Assembly (NCBI GenBank): GCA_017463105.1
Contig: JAFTPU010000007.1
Coordinates: 1 to 34,840 of the forward strand
Origin: Clostridia bacterium
GTDB taxonomy: Bacteria; Bacillota; Clostridia; Christensenellales; Borkfalkiaceae
Reading direction: 5' to 3'
Length of the DNA stretch: 34,840 bases
In this document: positions 6,766-14,581 of the stretch, piece by piece
Position numbering within the stretch: position 1 is the first letter of the stretch
How the letters are laid out: each line of letters opens with the position of its first letter
Program-made: the position numbers and the translations under genes
The notes under the pieces: model-generated
The model's input: only the letters and a program-made list of their open reading frames with translations
Told to the model about the DNA's origin: nothing
Databases searched by the model: none

Positions 6766-9700
6766 ATGAGAGTAAATAAAAAATTGAAATCGGTCATCGC
6801 AACGACGATTTGCGCGTTTTCTTGTGTGGTCGCGGGCGTAGGCTTTGCGATCGGAAACAACGTGGACGCAAGCGCGGACACGGCGACTTATTTTTGCGAC
6901 GGCGCAAGCGTCCGTATCGCAAACGACGGCAAAAACGGTATTCGTTTCCACGTACGTATGGAAAAGGAACAGTACGACGCGCTCGGTTTAAGCGAGTTGA
7001 CGACGGGCACGCTGGTTATCCCCAAAGACAAGTTGGGCGCGAGCGAGCTGAATATCGGCGGCGCGACGACGGGATATAACGGCGCGAAAGCCGCAAACGT
7101 CGTTACGACGGGCGAATGGACGGAGATCACCGTCGCAACGGGCACGTATATGGAGTCTGTCGTATATATGTACGATATTCCCGAAAGCGCGTACGGTCGC
7201 GACTTTGCGTTCCGCGGCTATTACGTGGACGGAAACGGAGCATATCAATACACAGAAGATACGGACGTGCGTTCGCTTTCCACGGTTGCGGCGTTTGCGA
7301 AGTATTATGCAAAATCCTCCTCCGACGAGTATTTTGCGGCAAACAGAGCGGTTACGACTTTTGCAAACGCAGACGATTATCTCTATCGCGTGGGTAACGA
7401 AAACGCGGTAAGCTTGACTTCGCTGTTTACGGCGGCGGAGGAACAGGGTTTCACGATCGGGGAAACCACGATCACGCCCGAGTATAAGCTCGAAGGGGTC
7501 ACGGTAGAAAACGTTTCGGGCGACGCAACGGGTACGGTTGCGGACGATCTGACGACGGTTCGATTCGAAGGAACGGGCGTTGTAAAGGTGACGGTGGACG
7601 AAGCGTACAGCGCGGCAAAAACGCTTTATTTGGAAGTGGTGGACGCTACCAACGTGACGGCATACAGCGAGCTGGGAAACAGAAACTCGGTACTGTTAAA
7701 CGATATCACGATGTCGAGCGGTAGTTCGTATTATTTATCGGGGGCTACCTTATACGGCAACGGTTTTACCTTTGACGTAAGCGACGGCGATTATACGGGC
7801 ACGGGGAGCGTTTCGAATAACTATCTCGTTTATTTAAGCAATGCGGCGTTGGATAACGTGAAGCTGGTCGGCGCGGTGTATACGACCTACGGCGCACAAG
7901 TAAAAGACGCTTACAACAGACCCGTCGTATTGTCCGTGGGGAACAGCACGATAGCAAACAGCTATATTTCGAATTGTGCCGCGCCCGTGCGTGTGAACGG
8001 CGGAAATTTGGAGATCGTCAACAGTACGTTGAAGGGCGGCAATTTCGCAAACCTCGATATCCGTAACGGCAACGTCGTTTTGGACAACGTGACGACGATC
8101 AATCAAGTAAACGGCAACGATACGGCTGACGACGGTACGGTCGTCGTAGGGCTCGGCGTGGTCGTGTATTACGAAAACGTGCTGAGCACCACTACGGTGA
8201 CGGTGAACAACGGCATTACGCAGTATAATCATCTTTCCGAAACGCAGGCGGATACGTATATTACGGACACTTACGCGAGCAAACTGATGGACGTGATGTT
8301 CGGAAGTACGTGTAGTGCGTTGCAATATTCGGACGGTTCGGATACTTGGGTAAATACGGGTATTTTATCGATGATAGACGCGGTAGGGGATAGCAATATT
8401 TCCGACGTGGACGGTTACGTAGAGGCTTCGCCGACAATGACGGGGGTAACGGGTTACGTGCATACGAGCGTACCTACGGCGGAAAGCATTGCGGCGACCG
8501 TGCCCGAATACGCTACGGCGGGGCAATACGAGATCGCGCCCGCGTATTCTTTCGACTATACGACGAAGAATTACGTGGCAAAGACGGACGGCAGCAACGA
8601 TTATTGCTACGAGGACAACGGCACCGTGTTGATCTCGATGGACGTGGGCGATACCTTCAATTGGGACACCTCTATTCTGACGGCGACGAAAGGAGACACG
8701 TTGAGTTACACCGTCAGCATGAACGGCGCCGATTATACGGGCAAGAGCATTGCGTTTAATACGGCGGGGAGATACGAGGTCGTTTATACGTATACCGATA
8801 GCAACAACTACGGTATGGACGAAAACGGTGGCGTGAGCACCTACGACAAAACGTATACGAAAACGGTGCATATTTCCGTATCGGTAGTCGCGCCCGAAGC
8901 AAAACACGCAACGTTTACGTTCGGCAGCAGCAATGCGGCGACCGAAAAGATCACGGTTAACAACAATACGTATATTTCCGCGACGGGCGTTACAGCCGAC
9001 AACAGCACGTGGACGTATATGATGATCGGCGATCAAAATATCTACTATCCCATTGTTGCCGCAAAGCTTACCTCTACCAAGGGTTCGAGTTCTTATGCGT
9101 ATTTCCCTGTGTTTGAGAACGTTGTTACCATCACCGATTATAAAAACGGCGGTATCGGCGACGCATTTACTTACAATTCTTCCACAACGACTTTGCCTAG
9201 TACATTGACGGCAGTCAAAGGTGTTTACAAGGAGGCAGCCGACGTAACGAGTTGGAGTAATTTGACCGACGGTAATCTGACTCAAAGCGGAGCTTCGAAT
9301 ATCTTCAAATGGGCGTCCGCCTCTTCTGCGGGAAGTGACCCCGAGGTTTATAACAACGTGCTTTGTTATAAATCGCCTAATGTTTCTGCCGATCGAGTGG
9401 CATATATAACGTTGGTGCAATACTCCTACACGGATTCTACGAATACGACGTATTACTACTACGTAGGCTATACGTTGGAGGCGTTTACGAAGAGTAGTAC
9501 CTGCGTAACGGGCGACACGCTTGTAACGCTTGCGGACGGCACGCAGAAACGGATAGACGCGCTCACGGGCGACGAAACGTTCCTCGTTTGGAATTTCCGT
9601 ACGGGAGAGTATGACGAGGCGCCCGCGTCGATTCTGATGAATCACGGTTACGACACCGTCAACGTTACCGAATTGATATTCGAGGACGGTACGACGGTCA

Positions 9701-10179
9701 AGACGATCAACGGACACGGGTTCTTCGATACGGCGACGAACGAGTTTGTGCTTCTCGACGAGTATAACGTCGCCGAGTATATCGGGCACGAATTCGTCAA
9801 GGTCGACGGCGACGGTTACGCAACGACGAAGCTTGTAGGATACGACGTTTCCGAACAGTATACGGAAGTATGGTCCGTTCTTACGGCGGAGCAGTATAAC
9901 TGTATACTCGAGGGCATGTGGACGGTTACCGCCGCGGAGGTGGAGAACAGTCCCGCATGGTTGATGCCTTACGAGGTCGGCGAGGATATGAAATACGACG
10001 AAGCCGCAATGCAAGCCGATATCGAAAAATACGGTTTGTATACGTACGAGGATTTCGAAGCGTATTGCTCCTACGAGCAGTTTGCGGCGTTCGGATTCGA
10101 AAACTTTAAGGTTTCCGTCGGAAAAGGCTACATCACATGGGACGAGATCATATACTTGATCGAATTGCATCTCGGCTAA
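6766..10179 (+). CDS. 1137-residue secreted protein with C-terminal Hint domain
   Basis: ATG 6766 follows a GGGGGGA site and gives a standard signal peptide (about 1-36, ending DASADT). Residues about 40-170 form an N-terminal domain (ASVRIANDGKNGIRFHVRM) seen in clostridial surface proteins. Several Ig-like and beta-helix-like stretches follow, including SLTSLF..., ITMSSGSSYYL and a bacterial Ig-like part near 620-720. Cys913 opens a Hint domain: CVTGDTLVTLADGTQKR, then TTVKTINGHGFFD with the block-B His. It is followed by a tail, YGLYTYEDFEAY and VSVGKGYITWDEIIYLIE, which I recognise as the usual partner of such clostridial Hint domains. Self-cleavage or ester transfer at Cys913 is inferred from the family. 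Confidence 0.82.
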   Translation: MRVNKKLKSVIATTICAFSCVVAGVGFAIGNNVDASADTATYFCDGASVRIANDGKNGIRFHVRMEKEQYDALGLSELTTGTLVIPKDKLGASELNIGGATTGYNGAKAANVVTTGEWTEITVATGTYMESVVYMYDIPESAYGRDFAFRGYYVDGNGAYQYTEDTDVRSLSTVAAFAKYYAKSSSDEYFAANRAVTTFANADDYLYRVGNENAVSLTSLFTAAEEQGFTIGETTITPEYKLEGVTVENVSGDATGTVADDLTTVRFEGTGVVKVTVDEAYSAAKTLYLEVVDATNVTAYSELGNRNSVLLNDITMSSGSSYYLSGATLYGNGFTFDVSDGDYTGTGSVSNNYLVYLSNAALDNVKLVGAVYTTYGAQVKDAYNRPVVLSVGNSTIANSYISNCAAPVRVNGGNLEIVNSTLKGGNFANLDIRNGNVVLDNVTTINQVNGNDTADDGTVVVGLGVVVYYENVLSTTTVTVNNGITQYNHLSETQADTYITDTYASKLMDVMFGSTCSALQYSDGSDTWVNTGILSMIDAVGDSNISDVDGYVEASPTMTGVTGYVHTSVPTAESIAATVPEYATAGQYEIAPAYSFDYTTKNYVAKTDGSNDYCYEDNGTVLISMDVGDTFNWDTSILTATKGDTLSYTVSMNGADYTGKSIAFNTAGRYEVVYTYTDSNNYGMDENGGVSTYDKTYTKTVHISVSVVAPEAKHATFTFGSSNAATEKITVNNNTYISATGVTADNSTWTYMMIGDQNIYYPIVAAKLTSTKGSSSYAYFPVFENVVTITDYKNGGIGDAFTYNSSTTTLPSTLTAVKGVYKEAADVTSWSNLTDGNLTQSGASNIFKWASASSAGSDPEVYNNVLCYKSPNVSADRVAYITLVQYSYTDSTNTTYYYYVGYTLEAFTKSSTCVTGDTLVTLADGTQKRIDALTGDETFLVWNFRTGEYDEAPASILMNHGYDTVNVTELIFEDGTTVKTINGHGFFDTATNEFVLLDEYNVAEYIGHEFVKVDGDGYATTKLVGYDVSEQYTEVWSVLTAEQYNCILEGMWTVTAAEVENSPAWLMPYEVGEDMKYDEAAMQADIEKYGLYTYEDFEAYCSYEQFAAFGFENFKVSVGKGYITWDEIIYLIELHLG

Positions 10180-10292
10180 CCGACGGCACAGCGGTAAAGT
10201 AAATGCGGAATGATTGAATAATTAAAAATTTTTCCGCTAATACAACGGAAGATCGGCGCGCCATACCCCTGAATCGACGCGCTTATCTCAGG

Positions 10293-10330
10293 CGGACGGG
10301 ACTTACGGAATTCCCGTCCGTCTTTCGTTT
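10293..10330 (+). terminator. Terminator of the surface locus
   Basis: CGGACGGGA (10293-10301) pairs with TCCCGTCCG (10312-10320); a T-rich tail, TCTTTCGTTTT, follows. It closes the rightward gene series that begins at 1483. Confidence 0.75.
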
Positions 10331-10373
10331 TGTGTAAAACAGATAAAAATTGGCAAAAATACGTTAAAAGAGA

Positions 10374-10402
10374 TTGACAGAACGGGAATTAAACGCTAAA
10401 AT
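10374..10402 (+). promoter_or_regulatory. Promoter of the cyclophilin-like lipoprotein gene
   Basis: TTGACA (10374-10379), a 17-base spacer and TAAAAT (10397-10402), about 60 bases before the start codon. Confidence 0.75.
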
Positions 10403-10463
10403 AATAAAGTAGTATTATGTGTATGCAGTGGGTTTTTCCCGATAACGCGCACAGGAGGCAAAT

Positions 10464-11300
10464 ATGAAACTGAAAAGATTCCTCAGCGGTATTCTGGCAA
10501 CGACGGCGGCGTTCGGTTGTATGGCGACGATGACGGCGTGCGAGACCTCGCACCCCGAGGTTACGATCACGCTCGAATTCCAAGGCGAAACGTACGAGCT
10601 CGATTATACGCTGTACAGAAAGATCGCGCCCGCGACGGTGGCACACTTCCTCGCGTTGGCGGAGAAAGGTTATTATGACGGGCTTTGCGTGCACGATTAC
10701 GACGGTACGAGAATGTACACGGGCGGGTACGAATACGACGCGTCCGCGGACGACAAGCTCAAGGAACAGAAATATTTCGAGCTTGTGAAAACGTACGAAA
10801 ATTTCCCCACGACGGTGTATAAGGACGAAAACAAGACCCAACCCACTTATACGCTGTACGGAGAATTTTACGATAACAGCAAATTCAACGTGGAAAACGG
10901 CGAAAAGAAGGAATCGTTCGGTTCGTTGACGATGTATTATACCGACAAGAGCGACTGTACGGAGAAAGTCATGCTCGATCATCCCGAAGCGGGCGAATGG
11001 AAGGGACGCGATTACGCGGACAACAGCGCGACCTCGCTGTTCTTCATTTCCTTGACGCAGGAGGAAAAGACGAACACGAATTATTGCACGTTTGCGGAGC
11101 TCGACGAGGACAGCGTCGACGCGTTGACCGAGCTGCAAACGGAGCTCGAGGAATACGCTTCGGACGCGGCGAACGTTTTGTCGGTGACCAAGACCGTCGA
11201 TTCGAACGATCCGTACGTGAGCGATCACAACAAGAAAGCGACCTACGAGCTGCTTGCGGAGCCGCTTATCATCAAGAAAGTGGAAGTAAAGAAATTCTGA
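10464..11300 (+). CDS. Cyclophilin-type peptidyl-prolyl isomerase lipoprotein, active site degenerate
   Basis: A 278-residue lipoprotein (signal peptide, lipobox MTAC with Cys27). The cyclophilin fold is visible: IAPATVAHFLALAEKGYYDG near the start, then FGSLTMYY, NSATSLFFISL and YCTFAELDEDSVDAL toward the end. These match the family's P-x-T-V-x-N-F-x-x-L, G-x-x-S-M, N-S-A-x-S-Q-F-F-I and F-G-x-V blocks. The usual F-H-R-V segment reads VHDYDG, so the catalytic Arg is missing, and a charged insertion of about 60 residues follows. It may be a chaperone rather than an isomerase. The ribosome site is AGGAGG, with its own promoter and terminator, so it is a single-gene unit. Confidence 0.8.
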   Translation: MKLKRFLSGILATTAAFGCMATMTACETSHPEVTITLEFQGETYELDYTLYRKIAPATVAHFLALAEKGYYDGLCVHDYDGTRMYTGGYEYDASADDKLKEQKYFELVKTYENFPTTVYKDENKTQPTYTLYGEFYDNSKFNVENGEKKESFGSLTMYYTDKSDCTEKVMLDHPEAGEWKGRDYADNSATSLFFISLTQEEKTNTNYCTFAELDEDSVDALTELQTELEEYASDAANVLSVTKTVDSNDPYVSDHNKKATYELLAEPLIIKKVEVKKF

Positions 11301-11310
11301 ATATAAAGTA

Positions 11311-11345
11311 AATCCCCGCCGAACCGAGAGGGTCGGGCGGGGATT
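11311..11345. terminator. Bidirectional terminator
   Basis: AATCCCCGCC (11311-11320) pairs with GGCGGGGATT (11336-11345), with GACC/GGTC pairing inside; GGTTTTTT follows on the plus strand. It lies between two convergent genes and can serve both. Confidence 0.8.
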
Positions 11346-11359
11346 GGTTTTTTACGGAA

Positions 11360-11593
11360 TTATTCGTGATCTTTCAGCCACGCGTTCGCCTTGTCGGCGC
11401 TCATTCTCGTAATGTCCTCTTTCGTGTATTTGGAGCTTGCGCCGCCGTTGGTGTAAAGGAAGAAGTTGCCGCTTTCCGTTTTGTACAGGCTTTCCTCGTA
11501 TCCGTCCGCACAGCCGTAGCAACCGAACGTTACTTTCTTCACGAGCGTCGAAGCTTCCGTGTCGTACACTTTCTTACAAATAGTCTTTTGCAT
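11360..11593 (-). CDS. Small protein of a conserved family with YDT...LYKT..G.FFLY..GG motif
   Basis: A 77-residue cytoplasmic protein. I chose the ATG at 11593 because a GCGAGGT site lies about 8 bases upstream; a longer in-frame start at 11623 lacks one. The pattern is a K-x-Y-D-T start, a GCYGC segment, then ESLYKTESGNFFLYTNGGAS, a K-Y, and a final ADKANAWLKDH. I recall this as a family of short hypothetical proteins in Firmicutes and their phages and plasmids, with no established function. Two closely spaced cysteines could bind metal. It has its own promoter (11632-11661) and a terminator. Confidence 0.75.
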   Translation of the reverse strand: MQKTICKKVYDTEASTLVKKVTFGCYGCADGYEESLYKTESGNFFLYTNGGASSKYTKEDITRMSADKANAWLKDHE

Positions 11594-11631
11594 AATAAAT
11601 TTACCTCGCTTTTTGATTTTCACCTATATAT

Positions 11632-11661
11632 ATTGTATACTAAACCGCCGACCTGTGTCAA
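11632..11661 (-). promoter_or_regulatory. Promoter of the small conserved protein gene
   Basis: On the minus strand TTGACA (11661-11656), an 18-base spacer and TACAAT (11637-11632). Confidence 0.65.
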
Positions 11662-11681
11662 GCGCACGGGTGGGCGTTTTT

Positions 11682-11714
11682 TTAAAAAAGTCCTTGTTTT
11701 TTTCGGAAACTTTT
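11682..11714 (-). terminator. Weak terminator after the unidentified 304-residue gene
   Basis: On the minus strand AAAAGT (11714-11709) can pair with ACTTTT (11691-11686), with a CC/GG pair inside, ending in a T-run. The stem is short and AT-rich. Confidence 0.35.
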
Positions 11715-11720
11715 GCCTTT

Positions 11721-12635
11721 TTATCCCTTCACGTCGGCGATCTTACCGTCGCGCAGCTCGACGGAGTAATAATCCGCTTCGAAAAGCCGTTCTTTCTTCT
11801 TGCGGATCAGTGCGCAAACGCATGGGTCCGCAGTCGGCGTTACGGCGACAAAATCGCCTAAAAACGAGACGATATCCCGCGCCTTGAGTTGCAGCTCGGG
11901 GGCGAGGAAATCGGCGTGATCCGCCCCGATCAGGACGCTTTCGAAGAAGGCGTAGGGGAGGAGCTCGTCGCGGAGCTTGCGTTCGTCCGTTTCTCCGTTT
12001 TGCGTACGCGTCTGCACGAGGGAAAAGCCCGTGCGCGTACAGGCGTTTTCCGAAAGCGCGTACGTGCAATCGGCAAATCGGAAACGGGAATCGGAGAGGA
12101 GCAGGCGCGCCTTTAAAACGCCGTTTTCCGTTTCGTGGGAAAGCACGTTTTCGCAAAGGAGCCGTTCGCCCTTTTTCGTAAAAACGGCGAGGGAATCGGG
12201 GGCGCGCAAAAGCACGAGCCCGCTTTCGAAGGTTATCTCGCAGGAGGAAAAGGACGGGGGCAGGGTCGCGACGAAAAAACCGAGCTCCGATTGCAGGGAG
12301 AGTTGCACCGCGCCCTGTTGAAAGACGGTGGCGACGCACCCGTTTTCCCTTTTCTGCGCGACCGCGCGTAAGGAAAAATCGGTGGGTTGAAAACCGTGCG
12401 CGTAGAGTGCGATCGCGCCTTTCAAAAGATACACGTCGCAGCCCTCGGGCGGGTCGAAGCGGATATTTTCGGTAAGGAAAAAAGAGACGGGCAGGGCGTT
12501 TTCGGGCGCGAAGCGGACGAAAAGGTTGTCTTTGAGGGAAATTTCGGCGAAGCGTTCGAAGCCGTCGGTCACGCCGAAATACGCGCCGTTTAAGGTGAGC
12601 GCGCACGGGCGGGAGGATAAAAAATAAATTTTCAT
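11721..12635 (-). CDS. Unidentified 304-residue protein, beta-rich
   Basis: I do not recognise this protein. It is soluble, with no signal peptide or membrane segment. The first 30 residues (SSRPCALTLNGAYFGVTDGF) resemble a PEGA-type carboxypeptidase-like beta strand pair, and the rest is Phe- and Leu-rich with alternating strands and several scattered cysteines. The start is uncertain: there is no ribosome site before ATG 12635, and a TATACT ends directly at that ATG, with TTGAAC 16 bases further up. If that is the promoter, translation must start very near the 5' end or at a later codon. The gene is divergent from the DNA-binding-like gene at 12727. Confidence 0.65.
   Translation of the reverse strand: MKIYFLSSRPCALTLNGAYFGVTDGFERFAEISLKDNLFVRFAPENALPVSFFLTENIRFDPPEGCDVYLLKGAIALYAHGFQPTDFSLRAVAQKRENGCVATVFQQGAVQLSLQSELGFFVATLPPSFSSCEITFESGLVLLRAPDSLAVFTKKGERLLCENVLSHETENGVLKARLLLSDSRFRFADCTYALSENACTRTGFSLVQTRTQNGETDERKLRDELLPYAFFESVLIGADHADFLAPELQLKARDIVSFLGDFVAVTPTADPCVCALIRKKKERLFEADYYSVELRDGKIADVKG
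12256..12270 (+). repeat. Degenerate copy of the dispersed motif
   Basis: GGGGGCAGGGTCGCG differs from the consensus GGGGGCAGGTAYGCG at two positions. It lies antisense to the 304-residue gene. This may be chance. Confidence 0.3.
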
Positions 12636-12726
12636 AGTATATCGTATTCTTTTTTTCGTTCAAAAAGTATAAAATGAGAAAATTTGTCAATAATCACCGT
12701 GAAAATCGTTATCGGAGGATAATTTT

Positions 12727-13365
12727 ATGAATAAAATCAACGGTTACACGGAAGAGGAAGCGAAGAGCTTGGTGGAATTTATCAAAGAGGGCAAAAGCAA
12801 GGGGAAAACGCTTACTTACCTGTTCGAAACGTACGGCGCGGCGCGCGGACGGGCGAAGGGCAGCGTGCGCAATTATTATTACGCTTTGATGAAGAACGAG
12901 AAAAAGGACGAACGGATCGTGAAGCTTCTCGACGGTTCGAGTCTGTCCGTTGAAAAGATCCGCGAGTTCACGGAGGAGGAAACGGACGCGGCGTTGAGAA
13001 GTATTTTGGCGGAAAAGAGCAAGGGCTTGTCCGTCCGTCGGGCGATCTTCAATTTGTCGAACGGCGACGATAAACTGATGCTCCGCTTGCAGAATAAATA
13101 CCGCAACACGCTGAAAAAGGACCCGAAGCGTATCGCGGCGTTGGCGGCGGAGATGGGCTTGACGGAGGAGGCGGAAACGTTGAAACACCGCGTAAACGGC
13201 GAGAAAAAGCCCGCTCTTCCCGATAAGGAATTTTTACGCCGTCGGCTGGAGAACGAGATCAATTCGTTATACGACCGTTTGGCGCAGACCTTAAAGGCGG
13301 AGAACGAACGCTTGCGTGCGGAAAACGCCCTCCTTAGGGAAGAAAACGGGAAATTGAAAGCATAA
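12727..13365 (+). CDS. Putative DNA-binding protein: two HTH-like repeats and a coiled-coil tail
   Basis: A 212-residue protein with two similar segments: YTEEEAKSLVEFI...AKGSVRNYYYALMK (about 7-57) and FTEEETDAALRSIL...LMLRLQNKYRNTLKK (about 79-127). The pattern of an acidic start, three helices and a G-S-V-R-N-Y-Y-like recognition segment recalls the Myb-like N-terminal domain of RsfA-type sporulation regulators. The C terminus (about 172-212) is a clear coiled coil with repeated L-x-A-E-N-x-x-L-R heptads, so it probably dimerises. The ribosome site is CGGAGG. Regulation of sporulation genes is only a suggestion. Confidence 0.7.
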   Translation: MNKINGYTEEEAKSLVEFIKEGKSKGKTLTYLFETYGAARGRAKGSVRNYYYALMKNEKKDERIVKLLDGSSLSVEKIREFTEEETDAALRSILAEKSKGLSVRRAIFNLSNGDDKLMLRLQNKYRNTLKKDPKRIAALAAEMGLTEEAETLKHRVNGEKKPALPDKEFLRRRLENEINSLYDRLAQTLKAENERLRAENALLREENGKLKA

Positions 13366-13371
13366 AGCAAG

Positions 13372-13396
13372 AAGTCGGGGAACGCGTCCCCGACTT
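13372..13396. terminator. Bidirectional terminator
   Basis: AAGTCGGGGA (13372-13381) pairs perfectly with TCCCCGACTT (13387-13396) around 5 bases. It lies between convergent genes, and short T-rich tails follow on both strands. Confidence 0.75.
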
Positions 13397-13403
13397 TCGC
13401 ATT

Positions 13404-13655
13404 TTATTGCTTCGCTTCCTTTTGGACTTTGGATTTCAGCTTGTCGACGTTTTCTTTCACCGTTTCCTTGACGGAGTCGACCGTTTCTTCCGCACTTTCT
13501 TCCATGGCGCGGATCTTTTCGTCCATAAGCTCGTCCAGCTTCGCTTGCACTTCTTCCTGACTTTTTTTCACCAGCGTGCGCATTTTGTAATTGTTCGTTA
13601 CGAGCAAAGCCCCGCCCAAAGCGCCGAGGATCAGCCCGATCGCAAATTTTTCCAT
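13404..13655 (-). CDS. YtxH-like small membrane-anchored protein
   Basis: An 83-residue protein. The first 20 residues form a Gly/Ala-rich membrane segment (FAIGLILGALGGALLV), followed by a highly charged amphipathic helix rich in Lys, Glu and Val (about 28-83). This is the architecture of YtxH-domain general stress proteins, whose molecular role is unclear. An AAGGAG site lies 7 bases before the ATG at 13655. Confidence 0.75.
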   Translation of the reverse strand: MEKFAIGLILGALGGALLVTNNYKMRTLVKKSQEEVQAKLDELMDEKIRAMEESAEETVDSVKETVKENVDKLKSKVQKEAKQ

Positions 13656-13746
13656 AAATGATCTCCTTGGAGGGTAAAACCTCTTTTATATCGACAGTAT
13701 GTGAAAAAATTTTTTTAATATACGTCCGAAAAACGATACCAAACGA

Positions 13747-13775
13747 TAGACGGAACGCTCGTTTTGTGGTATAAT
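13747..13775 (+). promoter_or_regulatory. Promoter of ruvX, leaderless geometry
   Basis: TAGACG (13747-13752, four of six -35 bases), a 17-base spacer and TATAAT (13770-13775). The ATG at 13782 is 6 bases after the -10 box, so transcription should start at about the A of ATG. No ribosome site is present. Confidence 0.65.
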
Positions 13776-13781
13776 AACAGT

Positions 13782-14546
13782 ATGATCAAAAAACGAGCGA
13801 TAGCCTTCGATATAGGCGACAAACGGATCGGCGTGGCGATCTCCGACCCTTTCAACGAATACGCTATGCCCTGCGAAACGTATTTCCGCACCCGCAATTT
13901 CGACGCGGACGTGACCGCGATCGCAAAGATCGCGCAGGAGCGCGGCGTGGGCGTGATCGTGTGCGGCATGCCCGTCAATTTCGACGGCACGGAAAGCGTG
14001 CAGACGGTCAAGACCCGAGATTTCATCGAGGCGTTAAAGACGAAAACCGCTTTGCCCGTCGAGATAGAGGACGAACGCTTCACGACTATGCAAGCGCGCG
14101 AAACGCAGATCATGGGCGGCGTGAAACGGGACGAGCGGAAAAAGACGATCGATTCGATCGCCGCTTCGTATATCCTCGAAAGCTGGCTCGCCCGTGAAAA
14201 AATCAGAGAAAAAAAGGAGAATGAAATGAAAGACGAAGAACTGATGAACGAGTACGACGACGAAGAAGAGCGCATCATCGAGCTGGAGGACGACGAGGGC
14301 AACGTGGAAAAATTCCTCCACATCGCCACCATCGAATATAAGGGCGCAATGTATTGCGTGTTCCAGAAAGCCGAACCCGAAACGGAAGAGGAAGAGGACG
14401 AGGTCGTGATCTTCAAGCTCGATCAGGAAAACGAAATGCTGTTGCCGCTCGAGGACGAACAGCTCCTCGACGAAGTGTTCGCGGAATTTGCGCACCAATA
14501 CGAGGATTTCGAGGACGCCGACGAAGCGATGAGCCTCGATCAGTAA
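13782..14546 (+). CDS. ruvX: RuvX/YqgF Holliday junction resolvase-like protein fused to a DUF1292 domain
   Basis: A 254-residue protein. Residues 1-140 are RuvX/YqgF: FDIGDKRIGVAIS (catalytic Asp), VCGMPVNFDGT, EDERFTTMQA and DSIAAS are the RNase H-fold motifs. RuvX is a Holliday junction resolvase candidate also tied to pre-16S rRNA maturation. Residues about 149-254 are a DUF1292 domain (YrzB-like): acidic, with DDEGNVEKFLHIATIEYKGAMYCVF and LPLEDEQLLDEVF. In most Firmicutes these are two genes in tandem; here no stop lies between them. A full ribosome site and ATG are embedded at the junction. I chose ATG 13782 because the in-frame TTG at 13764 lies upstream of the promoter's expected start. 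Confidence 0.9.
   Translation: MIKKRAIAFDIGDKRIGVAISDPFNEYAMPCETYFRTRNFDADVTAIAKIAQERGVGVIVCGMPVNFDGTESVQTVKTRDFIEALKTKTALPVEIEDERFTTMQARETQIMGGVKRDERKKTIDSIAASYILESWLAREKIREKKENEMKDEELMNEYDDEEERIIELEDDEGNVEKFLHIATIEYKGAMYCVFQKAEPETEEEEDEVVIFKLDQENEMLLPLEDEQLLDEVFAEFAHQYEDFEDADEAMSLDQ
14226..14546 (+). CDS. Possible separately translated DUF1292 protein inside the ruvX frame
   Basis: Within the fused gene, AAGGAG (14214-14219) stands 6 bases before the in-frame ATG at 14226, an ideal start signal for a 106-residue acidic protein that is exactly the DUF1292 domain. The fused reading frame covers the same codons, so both a fusion and a free DUF1292 protein could be made from one mRNA. Whether both occur cannot be told from sequence. 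DUF1292 has no assigned function; the YrzB members usually sit next to ruvX. Confidence 0.55.
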   Translation: MKDEELMNEYDDEEERIIELEDDEGNVEKFLHIATIEYKGAMYCVFQKAEPETEEEEDEVVIFKLDQENEMLLPLEDEQLLDEVFAEFAHQYEDFEDADEAMSLDQ

Positions 14547-14581
14547 CGGAAAAACGGAAAATCGAAAGACCGACCTTTTCA

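Noticed and set aside
8365-10170. 601-codon open frame on the minus strand opposite the Hint protein gene
   Set aside because: Same explanation: it mirrors the plus-strand gene and has no start signal, motif or signal peptide of its own.
11743-12690. 315-codon alternative minus-strand frame overlapping the 304-residue gene
   Set aside because: The product is very Arg-rich with no fold-like pattern; the other frame gives a normal composition and ends at a sensible place.
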